Below are positions 25,724-36,964 of a stretch of 64,000 nt of DNA, in pieces; within the stretch, counting starts at the first letter, position 1; every line of letters begins with the position of its first letter. The notes under the pieces are model-generated. The model worked only from the letters and a program-made list of their open reading frames with translations, made no database searches and had not been told where the DNA came from. The stretch is from an uncultured Oscillospiraceae bacterium. Its GTDB lineage: Bacteria > Bacillota > Clostridia > Oscillospirales > Oscillospiraceae. The stretch spans positions 1 through 64,000 of the forward strand of contig CALXCP010000006.1 in assembly GCA_944386845.1 (NCBI GenBank). The letters are read 5' to 3'. Made by a program: the position numbers and the translations under genes.

Positions 25724-26439
25724 GGCTCCGCTCCTCCGCCGCCCTGGGCCTGGAGATATGCCGCCACCAGCGACAGGGCGATCTTCGTCTGATACTCCCC
25801 CGTCTCCAGCCGGCGGGCCTCCTCCGGATTGGACAGGAAGCCGCACTCCACCAGAAGAGCCGGGCAGCTGATATGATTCATGAGATAGACGCTGTCCGGG
25901 ATGACCTTTGCCAGGCGGTGGTTCTCCTGGTCCAGGGCGGTGCGCAGCGTCTCCTGGGTGACCTCCGCCCAGGCGCCGGACAGTGCCTCGTTGCTGTAAA
26001 ACACCTGGGCGCCGCTGTAGCGCCCGTCGGGATAGCTGTTCTGGTGGACGCTGAGCAGGACGGCGCCCTCCGTCCCCTCCACCAGGGCCACCCGGTTCTC
26101 CAGGTCGGAGCGCTTCTTCTCCCGCAGGGTCTCCGCCCCTTCGTCGTGAAGGGACCGGTCGTCCTCCCGTGTCAGGATGGTGGGAATGCCGCAGAATCCG
26201 GCCAGCAGGTCCACCCGCCGGACAACGGCCAGGTTCAGGTCGCTCTCCCTGGTCCCGGTGACCGAGACGGCGCCGCCGTCCTCCCCGCCGTGGCCGGCGT
26301 CCAGGATCAGCGTCGTCCCCCGCAGGGACGCCGGCCCCAGGGTAGGCACGCCCGCTCCCGCCGGGGCCAGCCTGGGCAGGGCAAGCACCAGAGCCGCCCC
26401 AGCCAGCAGCAGAAAAATTTTTTGCCTGTCCAGCTTCAT
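25720..26439 (-). CDS. cwlD: N-acetylmuramoyl-L-alanine amidase (CwlD-type, Amidase_3)
   Basis: 239 aa from ATG 26439 (GGGGGGAG upstream). An N-terminal hydrophobic anchor is followed by an Amidase_3 domain: LDAGHGGEDGG with the metal His, SVHQNS with the second His, and LLVECGFLSNPEE with the catalytic Glu. Single-domain membrane-anchored amidases of this size in spore formers are typically CwlD, which removes stem peptides for muramic-lactam formation in spore cortex. The symbol is inferred from architecture. Coupled to radA by a 4-base overlap. A TATAAT-like box on the minus strand at 26489-26494 may belong to its promoter. Confidence 0.82.
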   Translation of the reverse strand: MKLDRQKIFLLLAGAALVLALPRLAPAGAGVPTLGPASLRGTTLILDAGHGGEDGGAVSVTGTRESDLNLAVVRRVDLLAGFCGIPTILTREDDRSLHDEGAETLREKKRSDLENRVALVEGTEGAVLLSVHQNSYPDGRYSGAQVFYSNEALSGAWAEVTQETLRTALDQENHRLAKVIPDSVYLMNHISCPALLVECGFLSNPEEARRLETGEYQTKIALSLVAAYLQAQGGGGAEP

Positions 26440-26597
26440 CGGATCTCCCCCCTGCCCCACGGTATGTGGGAAAAGGGGGCGCTATGTCATTATACCATGC
26501 CTCCCCGGAAAAAGGAAGCCGCTCTTTCCCGCGCCGCATGACATAGGATGAAGGGCGGAGACCAACTCCGCAGTCTGACCAAAGGAGGAAGCCCAAC

Positions 26598-27062
26598 TTG
26601 TATTCCGACAAGACATCTCCCCGGCAGGAGACCGCCTGCAGCGACGCCAACGGCACCATGCCCAGCTGCGCCCCGCTGGCCGTCCCCTACGTCCCCTTTC
26701 AGCAGTATGGGGCCAAGAAATACTCCCAAGCCGACGCCCTGAACAACGGCACCCTCTTCCCCGGCCTGAATCTCCCCTTCAAGGCCAAGGAGACCGGGCG
26801 CAACGTGGTGGACAGCGCTCTGTCTGAGCTCCAGGCCCTGGAGTTCGTGGTGGCAGAGCTGAATCTCTACCTGGACACCCACAGCGACGACGCCGAGGCC
26901 TTCCAGCTCTTCAAGCAGTACTCTGCCATGGAGGCGGAGGCCAAAAAGAAATATGAGGAGGCCAACGGCCCGCTGACCCTCAGCGCCGCGGCTGCCGGCG
27001 ACAAATACAGCTGGCTCACCGCCAGCTGGCCCTGGAACTATCCGGAAGGGGGCGCGAAATAA
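26598..27062 (+). CDS. spore coat CotJA-CotJB fusion protein
   Basis: 154 aa, TTG start 9 bases after AGGAGG. Residues about 25-70 match CotJA (VPYVPFQQYG, GTLFPGLNLPF), and residues about 75-150 match CotJB (FVVAELNLYLDTH, DAEAFQLF, SWPWNYPEGG). CotJA and CotJB are normally separate genes of about 80-90 aa; here they are one open frame with no stop between the two homology blocks. The stop overlaps the start of cotJC (TAATG), so this is the usual cotJ operon organisation. Predicted inner spore coat assembly partners of CotJC; sporulation-specific expression is expected from family knowledge. Confidence 0.85.
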   Translation: MYSDKTSPRQETACSDANGTMPSCAPLAVPYVPFQQYGAKKYSQADALNNGTLFPGLNLPFKAKETGRNVVDSALSELQALEFVVAELNLYLDTHSDDAEAFQLFKQYSAMEAEAKKKYEEANGPLTLSAAAAGDKYSWLTASWPWNYPEGGAK

Positions 27063-27658
27063 TGTTCGTCTATGAGAAAAAGCTCCAGTATCCTGTGAAG
27101 ATCGCCACGCCCAACCCTAAGCTGGCCTCCTTCATCATCAGCCAGTACGGCGGGCCGGACGGCGAGCTGGGGGCCTCCCTGCGCTATCTCAGCCAGCGGT
27201 TTTCCATGCCCTATCCCGAGCTCAAGGGCCTGCTCACCGACATCGGTACCGAGGAGCTGGGCCACCTGGAGATGATCGGCGCCATCGTCCATCAGCTCAC
27301 CCGGAACCTCACCGACCAGCAGGTGCGGGAGGGCGGCTTCGCCCCCTATTTCGTGGACCACACCACCGGCGTCTACCCCGCGGCGGCGGCCGGCTTCCCC
27401 TTCAACGCGGCCAGCATCGCCGTGAAGGGAGACGTCATCTGCGACCTCACCGAGGACCTGGCGGCGGAGCAGAAGGCCCGGGTCACCTATGACAACATCC
27501 TGCGCATGTGCGACGACCCCGATGTCACCAACGTCATCCGCTTCCTCCGGGAGCGGGAGATCGTCCACTTCCAGCGCTTCGGCGAGGCCCTGCGCCTGGC
27601 CAAGGAAAAGATGGACCAGAAGAACGTCTATTTCACCAACCCCGCCTTCGACAAATGA
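27062..27658 (+). CDS. cotJC: spore coat protein CotJC, manganese-catalase family
   Basis: 198 aa, the normal CotJC length. The ferritin-like fold carries di-manganese ligand motifs: ELGASLRYLSQRF, EELGHLEMIG (E-x2-H) and the second EREIVHFQRF (E-x2-H) near the C-terminus. Predicted spore coat component with peroxide-detoxifying potential. Start codon overlaps the upstream fusion gene stop by one base, indicating coupling. A strong hairpin terminator follows 5 bases after the stop. Confidence 0.95.
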   Translation: MFVYEKKLQYPVKIATPNPKLASFIISQYGGPDGELGASLRYLSQRFSMPYPELKGLLTDIGTEELGHLEMIGAIVHQLTRNLTDQQVREGGFAPYFVDHTTGVYPAAAAGFPFNAASIAVKGDVICDLTEDLAAEQKARVTYDNILRMCDDPDVTNVIRFLREREIVHFQRFGEALRLAKEKMDQKNVYFTNPAFDK

Positions 27659-27662
27659 GCGC

Positions 27663-27698
27663 GGCGGCGGGCGTCCCACCGGGACGTCCGCCGCCTTT
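27663..27698 (+). terminator. terminator of the cotJ operon
   Basis: 15-bp stem with one G-T pair (27663-27677 with 27681-27695) and TTTCCTT tail, directly after the cotJC stop. Confidence 0.85.
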
Positions 27699-27701
27699 CC
27701 T

Positions 27702-28589
27702 TCAGCCCAGACAGGTGCCGCAGGGCTCATAGCCCATGGCCTCCAGCTCCTCCGCGGTGCCGGTGTAGTCCTGCCGGTTGTCCTCGCTCATGGTGGTCAC
27801 GCCGGAGCAGTCGGGCAGATGGTATTTCCCGGAGCGGGTGTTCAGAACATAGCGGGTCTCCCCCGCTTCCGCCGGTCCGCTCTCCTCTGGGGACGGCGCG
27901 GGGGCCCCCGTCTCCCAGCTCTCCCCGGTGGCATAGTCGATGGTGATGCCCGGCTGGCAGTTGTAGGCGTAGACGTGGAAGCACACGCCCTCTCCCTCGT
28001 CCTCCACCGACCAGCCCTCCATCACCACCCCGCTGGCCACCAGGTCGTCGCCGTCGTAGACGGGGGTGACCCGGTAGAGGACGTGGCCGCCGGTCTCCTC
28101 CACATAGCTCGCCACCCCGTTCTCAAAGGGGAGCATCCCCTCGATGTTCAGATACCGGGTGCCGGTGATGAGGTTGCGCTCATTGTCGTTCTCCGCGGTG
28201 AGCTGGTAGCCGATGAGGTGGCAGCGGTTGTAGAGATACCCCCCGTCCACGACATCGTACTCCACCGAGTGCCACCCGCTGGGGGTGACGCCGCTGATGC
28301 TCTCCCGCTCCTCCCCTTCCTCGGGCATGGTGTCCAGGCACACGTTGGCGAAGGCGGCGCCGCACCGGCCGTAGGCGTCCAGGGAGCTGTACGTCTCGAA
28401 TGCCTCGGTGATGGCCAGCTCCTCCGGAGTGAAGTCGGGCACCCCGTCCCCGATGACCACATAGGGCTCCCCATCAAAGGGGGGCACGTCCCCCAGGTCA
28501 TCCACCGTAACAACGATGGGCGGAAAGGCTCCGCAGGCGGACAGCAGCAGGGCCGCGGACAGCAGCAGGGCGCTGAGCAGTTTCTTCAT
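27702..28589 (-). CDS. lipoprotein DNA/RNA non-specific endonuclease
   Basis: 295 aa. Signal peptide with lipobox LLSACG, so membrane-anchored on the outside. The nuclease core contains YNRCHLIGYQLT with the catalytic His of the His-Me finger family, and NERNLITGTRYLN with the metal Asn region, as in streptococcal Spd/EndA-like enzymes. The C-terminal segment (YVLNTRSGKYHLPDC and CGTC) is the Ada-like small metal-binding tail often attached to such nucleases. Likely extracellular nucleic-acid degradation for nutrition or competence. Convergent with cotJC. Confidence 0.85.
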   Translation of the reverse strand: MKKLLSALLLSAALLLSACGAFPPIVVTVDDLGDVPPFDGEPYVVIGDGVPDFTPEELAITEAFETYSSLDAYGRCGAAFANVCLDTMPEEGEERESISGVTPSGWHSVEYDVVDGGYLYNRCHLIGYQLTAENDNERNLITGTRYLNIEGMLPFENGVASYVEETGGHVLYRVTPVYDGDDLVASGVVMEGWSVEDEGEGVCFHVYAYNCQPGITIDYATGESWETGAPAPSPEESGPAEAGETRYVLNTRSGKYHLPDCSGVTTMSEDNRQDYTGTAEELEAMGYEPCGTCLG

Positions 28590-28632
28590 AGCGGTCTCTC
28601 CCCTCTTTCTTTTTCAGGGCCAAGATGCCACA

Positions 28633-28660
28633 GGGACGGTCCGATAAACCGGACCGTCCC
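28633..28660. repeat. perfect hairpin, REP-like
   Basis: GGGACGGTCC / GGACCGTCCC arms with an 8-base loop, between the TRAP gene stop and the nuclease start. The GGGACGGTCC core resembles palindromes mobilised by RAYT-type elements. There is no U-tract, so termination of the TRAP gene is a weaker reading. Confidence 0.45.
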
Positions 28661-28675
28661 CTCTCCCGGGGCATT

Positions 28676-30628
28676 TTACGGATCGATCAGGCTGTCCGGA
28701 TCCCGGCTGTTCTGGATCGTCTGGATGCTGAGCACCGCCACGATGATGACGATGCCTGTGATGTCTGTCATGGTGCCCGGGTAGATCAGGGAGAGCCCGC
28801 CCAGGACGGACAGCAGCCGCAGCGCCCAGTTCATGGGCCGCAGGAAATATCCCACCAACCCGGCCGCGATACCAAAAACGCCGAACATGGACGAGATCAA
28901 CATTTGGACGACGTCCAGCGGCGTCGTATCGATGAGGAGCACGGACGGACTGAGCACGAAAATGTAGGGCACGATAAATCCGGCGATGGCCAGTTTCGTG
29001 GCGTTCCCCGCTGTACGCAGAGGATCGCTCCCGGCGATCTCCGCTCCGGCAGAGGCGGCGACGGCCACCGGCGGCGTCAGGTCAGAGACGATCCCAAAGT
29101 AGAACAGGAAGAAATAGGCCGGCAGCGGATCTGCCCCCAACTGGGTCAAAACAGGGACACAGATGGCTGACAGGATGCAGAAATTGGCTGTCGTAGGCAC
29201 GACCATCCCCAGCATCAAGCATACCGCCATGACCACCACCAGCGCCGGCAGCAGCCATCCCTCCTGGAGCGGCGATGACCAGAGGATGATCAGCTCAGGG
29301 AGACCGGATCCCATGATCACGCCAACGACGATCCCCGCCATACTGCAGGAAACCGCCACAGTCAGGGTGCTCCGGGCGCCCTCCGCCAGGGCGTCCAGCG
29401 CCTTGCCTGGGGTGAGCATATCGTCCCGGTTCACCGCACCCGCCGCGATGGCCGCCAAGATGGACAGCACTACCACATGAGTCAGGGGAAGCGGCTGGGT
29501 CACGATCAGCATGACCAGGAGCAGCAGGGGCAGCAGCAGGAAACCCTTCTGCCGGATCAGCGACCAAACACCGGGCACCTCCTCCCGGGGAAGGCCCTTC
29601 AGCCTCCCCTTCCGGGCCTCCAAATGCACCTCCACGAAGATACCTGCGAAATACAGCAGCGCCGGCAGCAGAGCCCGGCGAATAACGTCGGAGTAAGGCA
29701 CCTGCGCCGCCTCTGCCAAAAGGAAGGCGGCCGCCCCCATGATGGGGGGGATCAGCTGGCCGCCGGTAGAGGCGGCTGCCTCCACTGCACCGGCAAACTC
29801 TCCCCGATATCCCGCACGTTTCATCATGGGGATGGTGGTCGAACCGGTGGACACCGTATTGCCCACCGAAGAGCCCGAGGTCATGCCGCACAGAGCCGAG
29901 GCGATCACCGCCACCTTGGCCGGGCCTCCAGAAGATCTGCCTGCCAAGGCAACGGCCAGATCGGTGAAGAAGGAAGAGCTGCCCGCCTTCTCCAGGAAAG
30001 CTCCAAAGATAAAAAACAGCGCGATATATTTGGCGCACACCTCCACCGGGAGGCCCACCGCGCCGCCCCACTCACCGGTAATGCAGAAGATTTGCTCCAT
30101 CACCCGGGCTGGAGAGCTCTGAAGGAACGCAAAGATCAGGGCCGCTGCGGTGATGCATGTCAAGGGAAGCCCCACACATCGGCGGCACAGCTCCCCCAGA
30201 GAGGTCAGCCCCACCGCGCCGACCACCAGCTCCCAGCCCGCCAAGCTGTAAAGCTGAGGCGGTTGAGTCCCCCGGAAGGCGAACCAAAACAGAGCTCCCG
30301 CTCCAGCGGCCATCAGTACCACGTCAAACCAGGGGATATGGTCATCCCGCCGCTCCTCTTTTCGGTGGGGAAACACCACATAGCCCAGCAGGATGCATAT
30401 CCCCAAAAAGGCGGGCAGCCACACCCGGTCCGGCGGTGTGAAAAACACCGCGATGCCCATCGTGACCAGCGATAAAAGCGCCAGCGCCCCCCGGACCACC
30501 CGGCGTGGACCTGCGGTCCAATGGCGGGTATTGGACCTTCGCTCATATTTTTCTGCGATTTTCCGGGCCGTCTCCCGGTGTGCTGCCCCCTCCTGGAGGC
30601 AGCGTTCGCCGTCGATTCGGTCTGGCAT
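28676..30628 (-). CDS. fused TRAP transporter permease (DctQM type)
   Basis: 650 aa with about sixteen hydrophobic segments. The N-terminal part corresponds to the 4-TM small subunit and the rest to the 12-TM large subunit, matching the TRAP-fused family. Motifs such as GMTSGSSVGNTVSTGSTTIPMMK and AAASTGGQLIPPIMGAAAF are characteristic. These permeases use a TAXI-type solute-binding protein and Na+ gradient to import organic acids, but no binding-protein gene is in the flanking 10 kb. GGAGGAGG lies before the ATG. Substrate unknown. Confidence 0.92.
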   Translation of the reverse strand: MPDRIDGERCLQEGAAHRETARKIAEKYERRSNTRHWTAGPRRVVRGALALLSLVTMGIAVFFTPPDRVWLPAFLGICILLGYVVFPHRKEERRDDHIPWFDVVLMAAGAGALFWFAFRGTQPPQLYSLAGWELVVGAVGLTSLGELCRRCVGLPLTCITAAALIFAFLQSSPARVMEQIFCITGEWGGAVGLPVEVCAKYIALFFIFGAFLEKAGSSSFFTDLAVALAGRSSGGPAKVAVIASALCGMTSGSSVGNTVSTGSTTIPMMKRAGYRGEFAGAVEAAASTGGQLIPPIMGAAAFLLAEAAQVPYSDVIRRALLPALLYFAGIFVEVHLEARKGRLKGLPREEVPGVWSLIRQKGFLLLPLLLLVMLIVTQPLPLTHVVVLSILAAIAAGAVNRDDMLTPGKALDALAEGARSTLTVAVSCSMAGIVVGVIMGSGLPELIILWSSPLQEGWLLPALVVVMAVCLMLGMVVPTTANFCILSAICVPVLTQLGADPLPAYFFLFYFGIVSDLTPPVAVAASAGAEIAGSDPLRTAGNATKLAIAGFIVPYIFVLSPSVLLIDTTPLDVVQMLISSMFGVFGIAAGLVGYFLRPMNWALRLLSVLGGLSLIYPGTMTDITGIVIIVAVLSIQTIQNSRDPDSLIDP

Positions 30629-30736
30629 GCACAGGTCCTCCTCCCCCGCTCCGCCCCTCGCTGCAGCGGGGCAAAAGCACGATATCCTGGCTCTATGATA
30701 CCTTCTTTTCCCTGCTTTTTCAAGAGGTCAGGGCCG

Positions 30737-31918
30737 TCAGCGGCTTCCTCCGCGAAGGATGCCGCTCCTGTCCACTTCCCGGACGATCTCCTCCATATCG
30801 GGTACCGGCCGGACCAGGGCGAAGCGGACGTGGCCCTCCCCCAGCTCGCCGAAGGCGGCGCCGGGGGTGCACAGCAGGCCGGTGCGCTGGAGCAGCTCAA
30901 AGCAGAAGTCCACCGAGTTCGTCCGCCCGCAGGGCAGAGGCGCCCAGACGAACATGCTGCCCTGGCTGTCGGGCACGTCCCAGCCCACGGAGCGCAGGCC
31001 GCCGCACAGGGCGTCCCGCCGGGCCTGGTACTCCGCCCGGTTCCGGGCCACGCTGTCCTGAGGCCCGTTGAGGGCGGCGATGGCGGCGTGCTGCACCGGA
31101 AGGAAAATGCCGTAGTCGATCTGAGAGCGCAGCCGCCGGAAGGCGGACACGATCTCCCGGTTGCCCAGCACGAAGGAGATGCGGGCCCCGGTGAGATTGT
31201 AGGTCTTGGACAGGGAGTTGAACTCCACCCCCACCTCCCGGGCCCCGGGGTAGCTCAGGAAGGACTTGCCCTCCCGTCCGTCGTAGAGGATCTCAGAGTA
31301 GGCGTTGTCGTGGACGATGATGATGTGATTCTTCTCCGCGAAGGCGATGAGCTCCTCATAAAAGGCGTCGGGCGCCGTGACGCACACCGGGTTGGCAGGA
31401 TAGGACACCACCATGAACCTGGCGGCCCGGGCCGTCTCCGCCGGGATCTCCGACAGGTCGGGCAGGTAACCGTTCTCCCGCCGCAGGGGGTAATGTACGA
31501 TCCTTGCCCCGCTGAGGAAGGGGCCGATCTCAAAGATGGGGTAGCCCGGGTCGGGCACCAGTACCACATCCCCCGGGTCGCACAGGGCCAGCCCGATATG
31601 GGCCAGCCCCTCCTGGGAGCCGTATACCGCCATGAGCTCGTTCTCCGCCAGCTCCACCCCATAGCGCCTCCGGTACCAGTCCTGCACCGCCCGCACCAGC
31701 TCGGGCAGCTCGGCGAGGGAATAGCGGTAATTGGCCGGGTCTGAGGCCGCTTTAACCAAGGCCTGGACCACATGGGGCTCGGGCAGGAAGTCCGGGGTCC
31801 CGATGGACAGGTTCCAGACGGTCCTCCCCTCCCGCAGCAGCTCGTTCTTCTTCTCGTCCAGCACGTTGAAGATCCCCGGCTGGAAGCTGTCCATCCGCCG
31901 GGCCAGTTTTATTTCCAT
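30737..31918 (-). CDS. class I/II PLP-dependent aminotransferase (DapL/AspC-like)
   Basis: 393 aa. Fold-type I aminotransferase with SIGTPDFLPEP, PDPGYPIFE, SYPANPVCVT (usually NPxGxx), DNAYSEI and the PLP-lysine motif SLSKTYNLTGAR. The N-terminal region resembles LL-diaminopimelate aminotransferases and related Clostridial enzymes. Because asd, dapA and dapB are in the same window, a DapL role is possible, but the locus itself is with ligA and murD, so the substrate is left open. It follows ligA on the minus strand with a 37-base gap. Confidence 0.85.
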   Translation of the reverse strand: MEIKLARRMDSFQPGIFNVLDEKKNELLREGRTVWNLSIGTPDFLPEPHVVQALVKAASDPANYRYSLAELPELVRAVQDWYRRRYGVELAENELMAVYGSQEGLAHIGLALCDPGDVVLVPDPGYPIFEIGPFLSGARIVHYPLRRENGYLPDLSEIPAETARAARFMVVSYPANPVCVTAPDAFYEELIAFAEKNHIIIVHDNAYSEILYDGREGKSFLSYPGAREVGVEFNSLSKTYNLTGARISFVLGNREIVSAFRRLRSQIDYGIFLPVQHAAIAALNGPQDSVARNRAEYQARRDALCGGLRSVGWDVPDSQGSMFVWAPLPCGRTNSVDFCFELLQRTGLLCTPGAAFGELGEGHVRFALVRPVPDMEEIVREVDRSGILRGGSR

Positions 31919-31955
31919 CTCTCTTGACGTTCCTCTCTGTCTGTTCTGACTGTGG

Positions 31956-34648
<2,693 letters not shown>

Positions 34649-34703
34649 ACAGTCTCCCCCCTTCGGGACACTCTATGCCGCCCTGCGCCCGTCCGATGCC
34701 CCT

Positions 34704-35966
34704 TTAGTCCCGGAGCAGCTGGTCCACCGCCAGGAGGATGCCCGTCTTGCCCGACTCATAGGTCAGGCCGCCCTGCATGTAGACGGTGTACGGCTCCCGC
34801 ATGGGGGCGTCGGCGGACAGCTCGATGGACGCCCCCTGGATGAAGGATCCCGCCGCCATGATGACCTGGCAGTCGTAGCCCGGCATGTCCCAGGGCTCCG
34901 GCGTGACGTAGGAGTCCACCGGCGCCCCCATCTGGATGCCCCTGCAAAACTTCTTCAGCGGCTCCGGGGCGCCGAAGTGGATCATCTGGATGATGTCGTG
35001 CCGGAGAGCGGTGGAGACCGGGTCGGTCTCATAGCCCAGCAGCTCCATCATCCGTGCGCCGAACACGGCGGTCTTCAGCGCCTGCGCCACCGTGTGGGGC
35101 GCCATGAACAGCCCCTGGTACAGCAGGCGGTTGTTGCCCAGGGTGCAGCCGCACTCCCGACCGATGCCCGGGGTGGTGAGCCGGGCGGCGGCCATCTCCA
35201 CCAGTTCCTTTTTGCCCACGATGTAGCCGCCGGTGGGGGCCAGACCGCCGCCGGGATTTTTGATGAGGGAGCCAAAGATGAGGTCGGCCCCCACCTGAGT
35301 GGGCTCCCGCTCCTCCACGAACTCGCCGTAGCAGTTGTCCACCGCCACCCACACATGGGGGTTGGCCTCCTTGATGACGGCGATCATCTCGCCGATCTCG
35401 TCCACGCTGAGAGAGGCCCGGGTGGCATACCCCCGGGAGCGCTGGATGAGCACCACCTTCACCCGGGGGTCCCGGGCGGCCTCCGCCATCCCGGCCAGGT
35501 CGGGCTTATCCTCGGGGGTCAGGTCCACCTGCCGGTACTCCACCCCGTATTCCTTCAGGGAGCCCGGCCCCTTGTCGGTCACCCCGATGACCCCCAGCAG
35601 GGTATCGTAGGGAGCGCCCACGGCGGAGACCAGCACGTCTCCGGGCCGCAGCAGGCCGAACAGGGCGCAGGAGATGGCGTGGGTGCCGTTGACGAACTGG
35701 ATGCGCACCAGCCCGTCCTCACCGCCGAACACATCGGCATAGATGGCATCCAGCTTGTCCCGGCCCACATCGTCATAGCCGTATCCGGTGGTGCCGGCGA
35801 AATAGCCGTCGGCCACCCGGTACTTCTGGAAGGCGCCCAGCACCTTCCGGGTGTTCTCCTCCGACACGGCGTCGATCCGGGCAAAGCAGGGCTCGATGTC
35901 CCGCTGGGCCTGGGCGGCCAGCTCCCGCACCCGGTCGCTCACGTGGAGGGCGATCTGTTCACTCAT
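34704..35966 (-). CDS. methionine gamma-lyase/aluminium resistance family PLP protein
   Basis: 420 aa. Belongs to the Met_gamma_lyase (aluminium resistance, YnbB) family: FVNGTHAISCALFGLLRPGD, IQRSRGYATR, DNCYGEF and the PLP-lysine segment SLIKNPGGGLAPTGGY. Predicted carbon-sulfur lyase or cysteine/methionine-like PLP enzyme; substrate not established for the family. Its ATG overlaps the stop of the degenerate M42 gene upstream by 4 bases. Confidence 0.92.
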   Translation of the reverse strand: MSEQIALHVSDRVRELAAQAQRDIEPCFARIDAVSEENTRKVLGAFQKYRVADGYFAGTTGYGYDDVGRDKLDAIYADVFGGEDGLVRIQFVNGTHAISCALFGLLRPGDVLVSAVGAPYDTLLGVIGVTDKGPGSLKEYGVEYRQVDLTPEDKPDLAGMAEAARDPRVKVVLIQRSRGYATRASLSVDEIGEMIAVIKEANPHVWVAVDNCYGEFVEEREPTQVGADLIFGSLIKNPGGGLAPTGGYIVGKKELVEMAAARLTTPGIGRECGCTLGNNRLLYQGLFMAPHTVAQALKTAVFGARMMELLGYETDPVSTALRHDIIQMIHFGAPEPLKKFCRGIQMGAPVDSYVTPEPWDMPGYDCQVIMAAGSFIQGASIELSADAPMREPYTVYMQGGLTYESGKTGILLAVDQLLRD

Positions 35967-36964
35967 ACGTTCTCAAGCTCACTTTCCGCAAATGCTTTGA
36001 TCAAATCGGCACAGGCCCGCAGATCGGACAGCTGGACCAGCTCCGCCGGGTTGTTCAGGTGGCGCACCGGGACGGATACCCCGCCGGTGAGCACCCCCAC
36101 CCGGGTGGTGTAGACGGCGCCGGCATCGCTCCGCCCCGCCTTGTACACCTCCCGCTGCGCTGGGATGCCCCGCCGGGCGGCCAGCCCGTCCAGCAGAGCG
36201 ATGGCCCTCGGGTGGCAGATCACCGCCCCGTCCATCACCTTCACGGCGGCCCCGGCACCCAGGACGCAGCTGCCCCGGTGGTCGGCCTCGGGCACGTCGT
36301 CGGCGGCGGTGGCGTCCACCACCACCGCGTAGTCAGGGTCCACGGCATAGGCCGCCGTCTTCACCCCCCGCAGCCCGGTCCGGGACTGGGCCGTGAACAC
36401 GAAATACAGGTCGTTGGGGGAGTCGCTCAGCTCCTCCATGGCGGTGAGCAGAGCGGCGCAGGGGGCCCGGCTGGACAGGCCGGAGGCCAGGACCCGGCCC
36501 CAGCGCTCCTCCGCCGGGACATGGAAGGCGGCGGTGTCCCCGAGGGCCACCAGGTGCTCCGCCTCCCCCCTGCCGCCGGCCCCCACGTCCAGGTAGAGGT
36601 TGGAGACGGTGAAGTCCTCCCCCGCCTTGTCCGGGGTGACGGCGATGAGGCCGGTCATCCCATTGGCCAGGCGCACCGTCCGGCCCGCCAGCTGCCTGGC
36701 GGCGAGGCCGCCCACGGCGGCGAAGCGGAGGTAGCCGTCGGGCTGGATGTGAGAGATCACCACTCCCGCCGTGTCCATGGGGGCGGACAGCATCACCCGG
36801 GGGCCCGGCCCCTTCCGGTGACAGATCAGGTCGCCCATCACATCCACCGTATGCTCGTCGCACAGACCGCGGACCCGCTCCAGCAGGACGGCGCGCACTC
36901 CCGCCTCCCGGCCCGAGACCCCGTGGGCCTCTGTCAGCAGCTTCAGTGTCTCAAACAGCTCCAT
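35963..36964 (-). CDS. degenerate M42-family peptidase paralogue (probably inactive)
   Basis: 333 aa from ATG 36964, 6 bases after AGGAGG. The overall sequence is colinear with the M42 aminopeptidase family (CelM/FrvX) and its two upstream neighbours, ending with the conserved PVRHLNNPAELVQLSDL segment. But key metal and catalytic positions are changed: the AHxDE motif reads APMDTAG, the KALDDR motif reads SGLSSRAP, and the catalytic EE motif reads AQSRTG. So it probably lacks hydrolase activity and may be a regulatory or structural subunit of the dodecameric assemblies typical of M42. The frame is open with no stops, so this is not simple decay. Confidence 0.8.
   Translation of the reverse strand: MELFETLKLLTEAHGVSGREAGVRAVLLERVRGLCDEHTVDVMGDLICHRKGPGPRVMLSAPMDTAGVVISHIQPDGYLRFAAVGGLAARQLAGRTVRLANGMTGLIAVTPDKAGEDFTVSNLYLDVGAGGRGEAEHLVALGDTAAFHVPAEERWGRVLASGLSSRAPCAALLTAMEELSDSPNDLYFVFTAQSRTGLRGVKTAAYAVDPDYAVVVDATAADDVPEADHRGSCVLGAGAAVKVMDGAVICHPRAIALLDGLAARRGIPAQREVYKAGRSDAGAVYTTRVGVLTGGVSVPVRHLNNPAELVQLSDLRACADLIKAFAESELENV

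Noticed and set aside
24350..26659. Single long frame suggesting a radA fusion
   Set aside because: The upstream part is an overlapping alternative frame of the amidase gene. A ribosome site and ATG at 25723 with the zinc finger give the real radA start.
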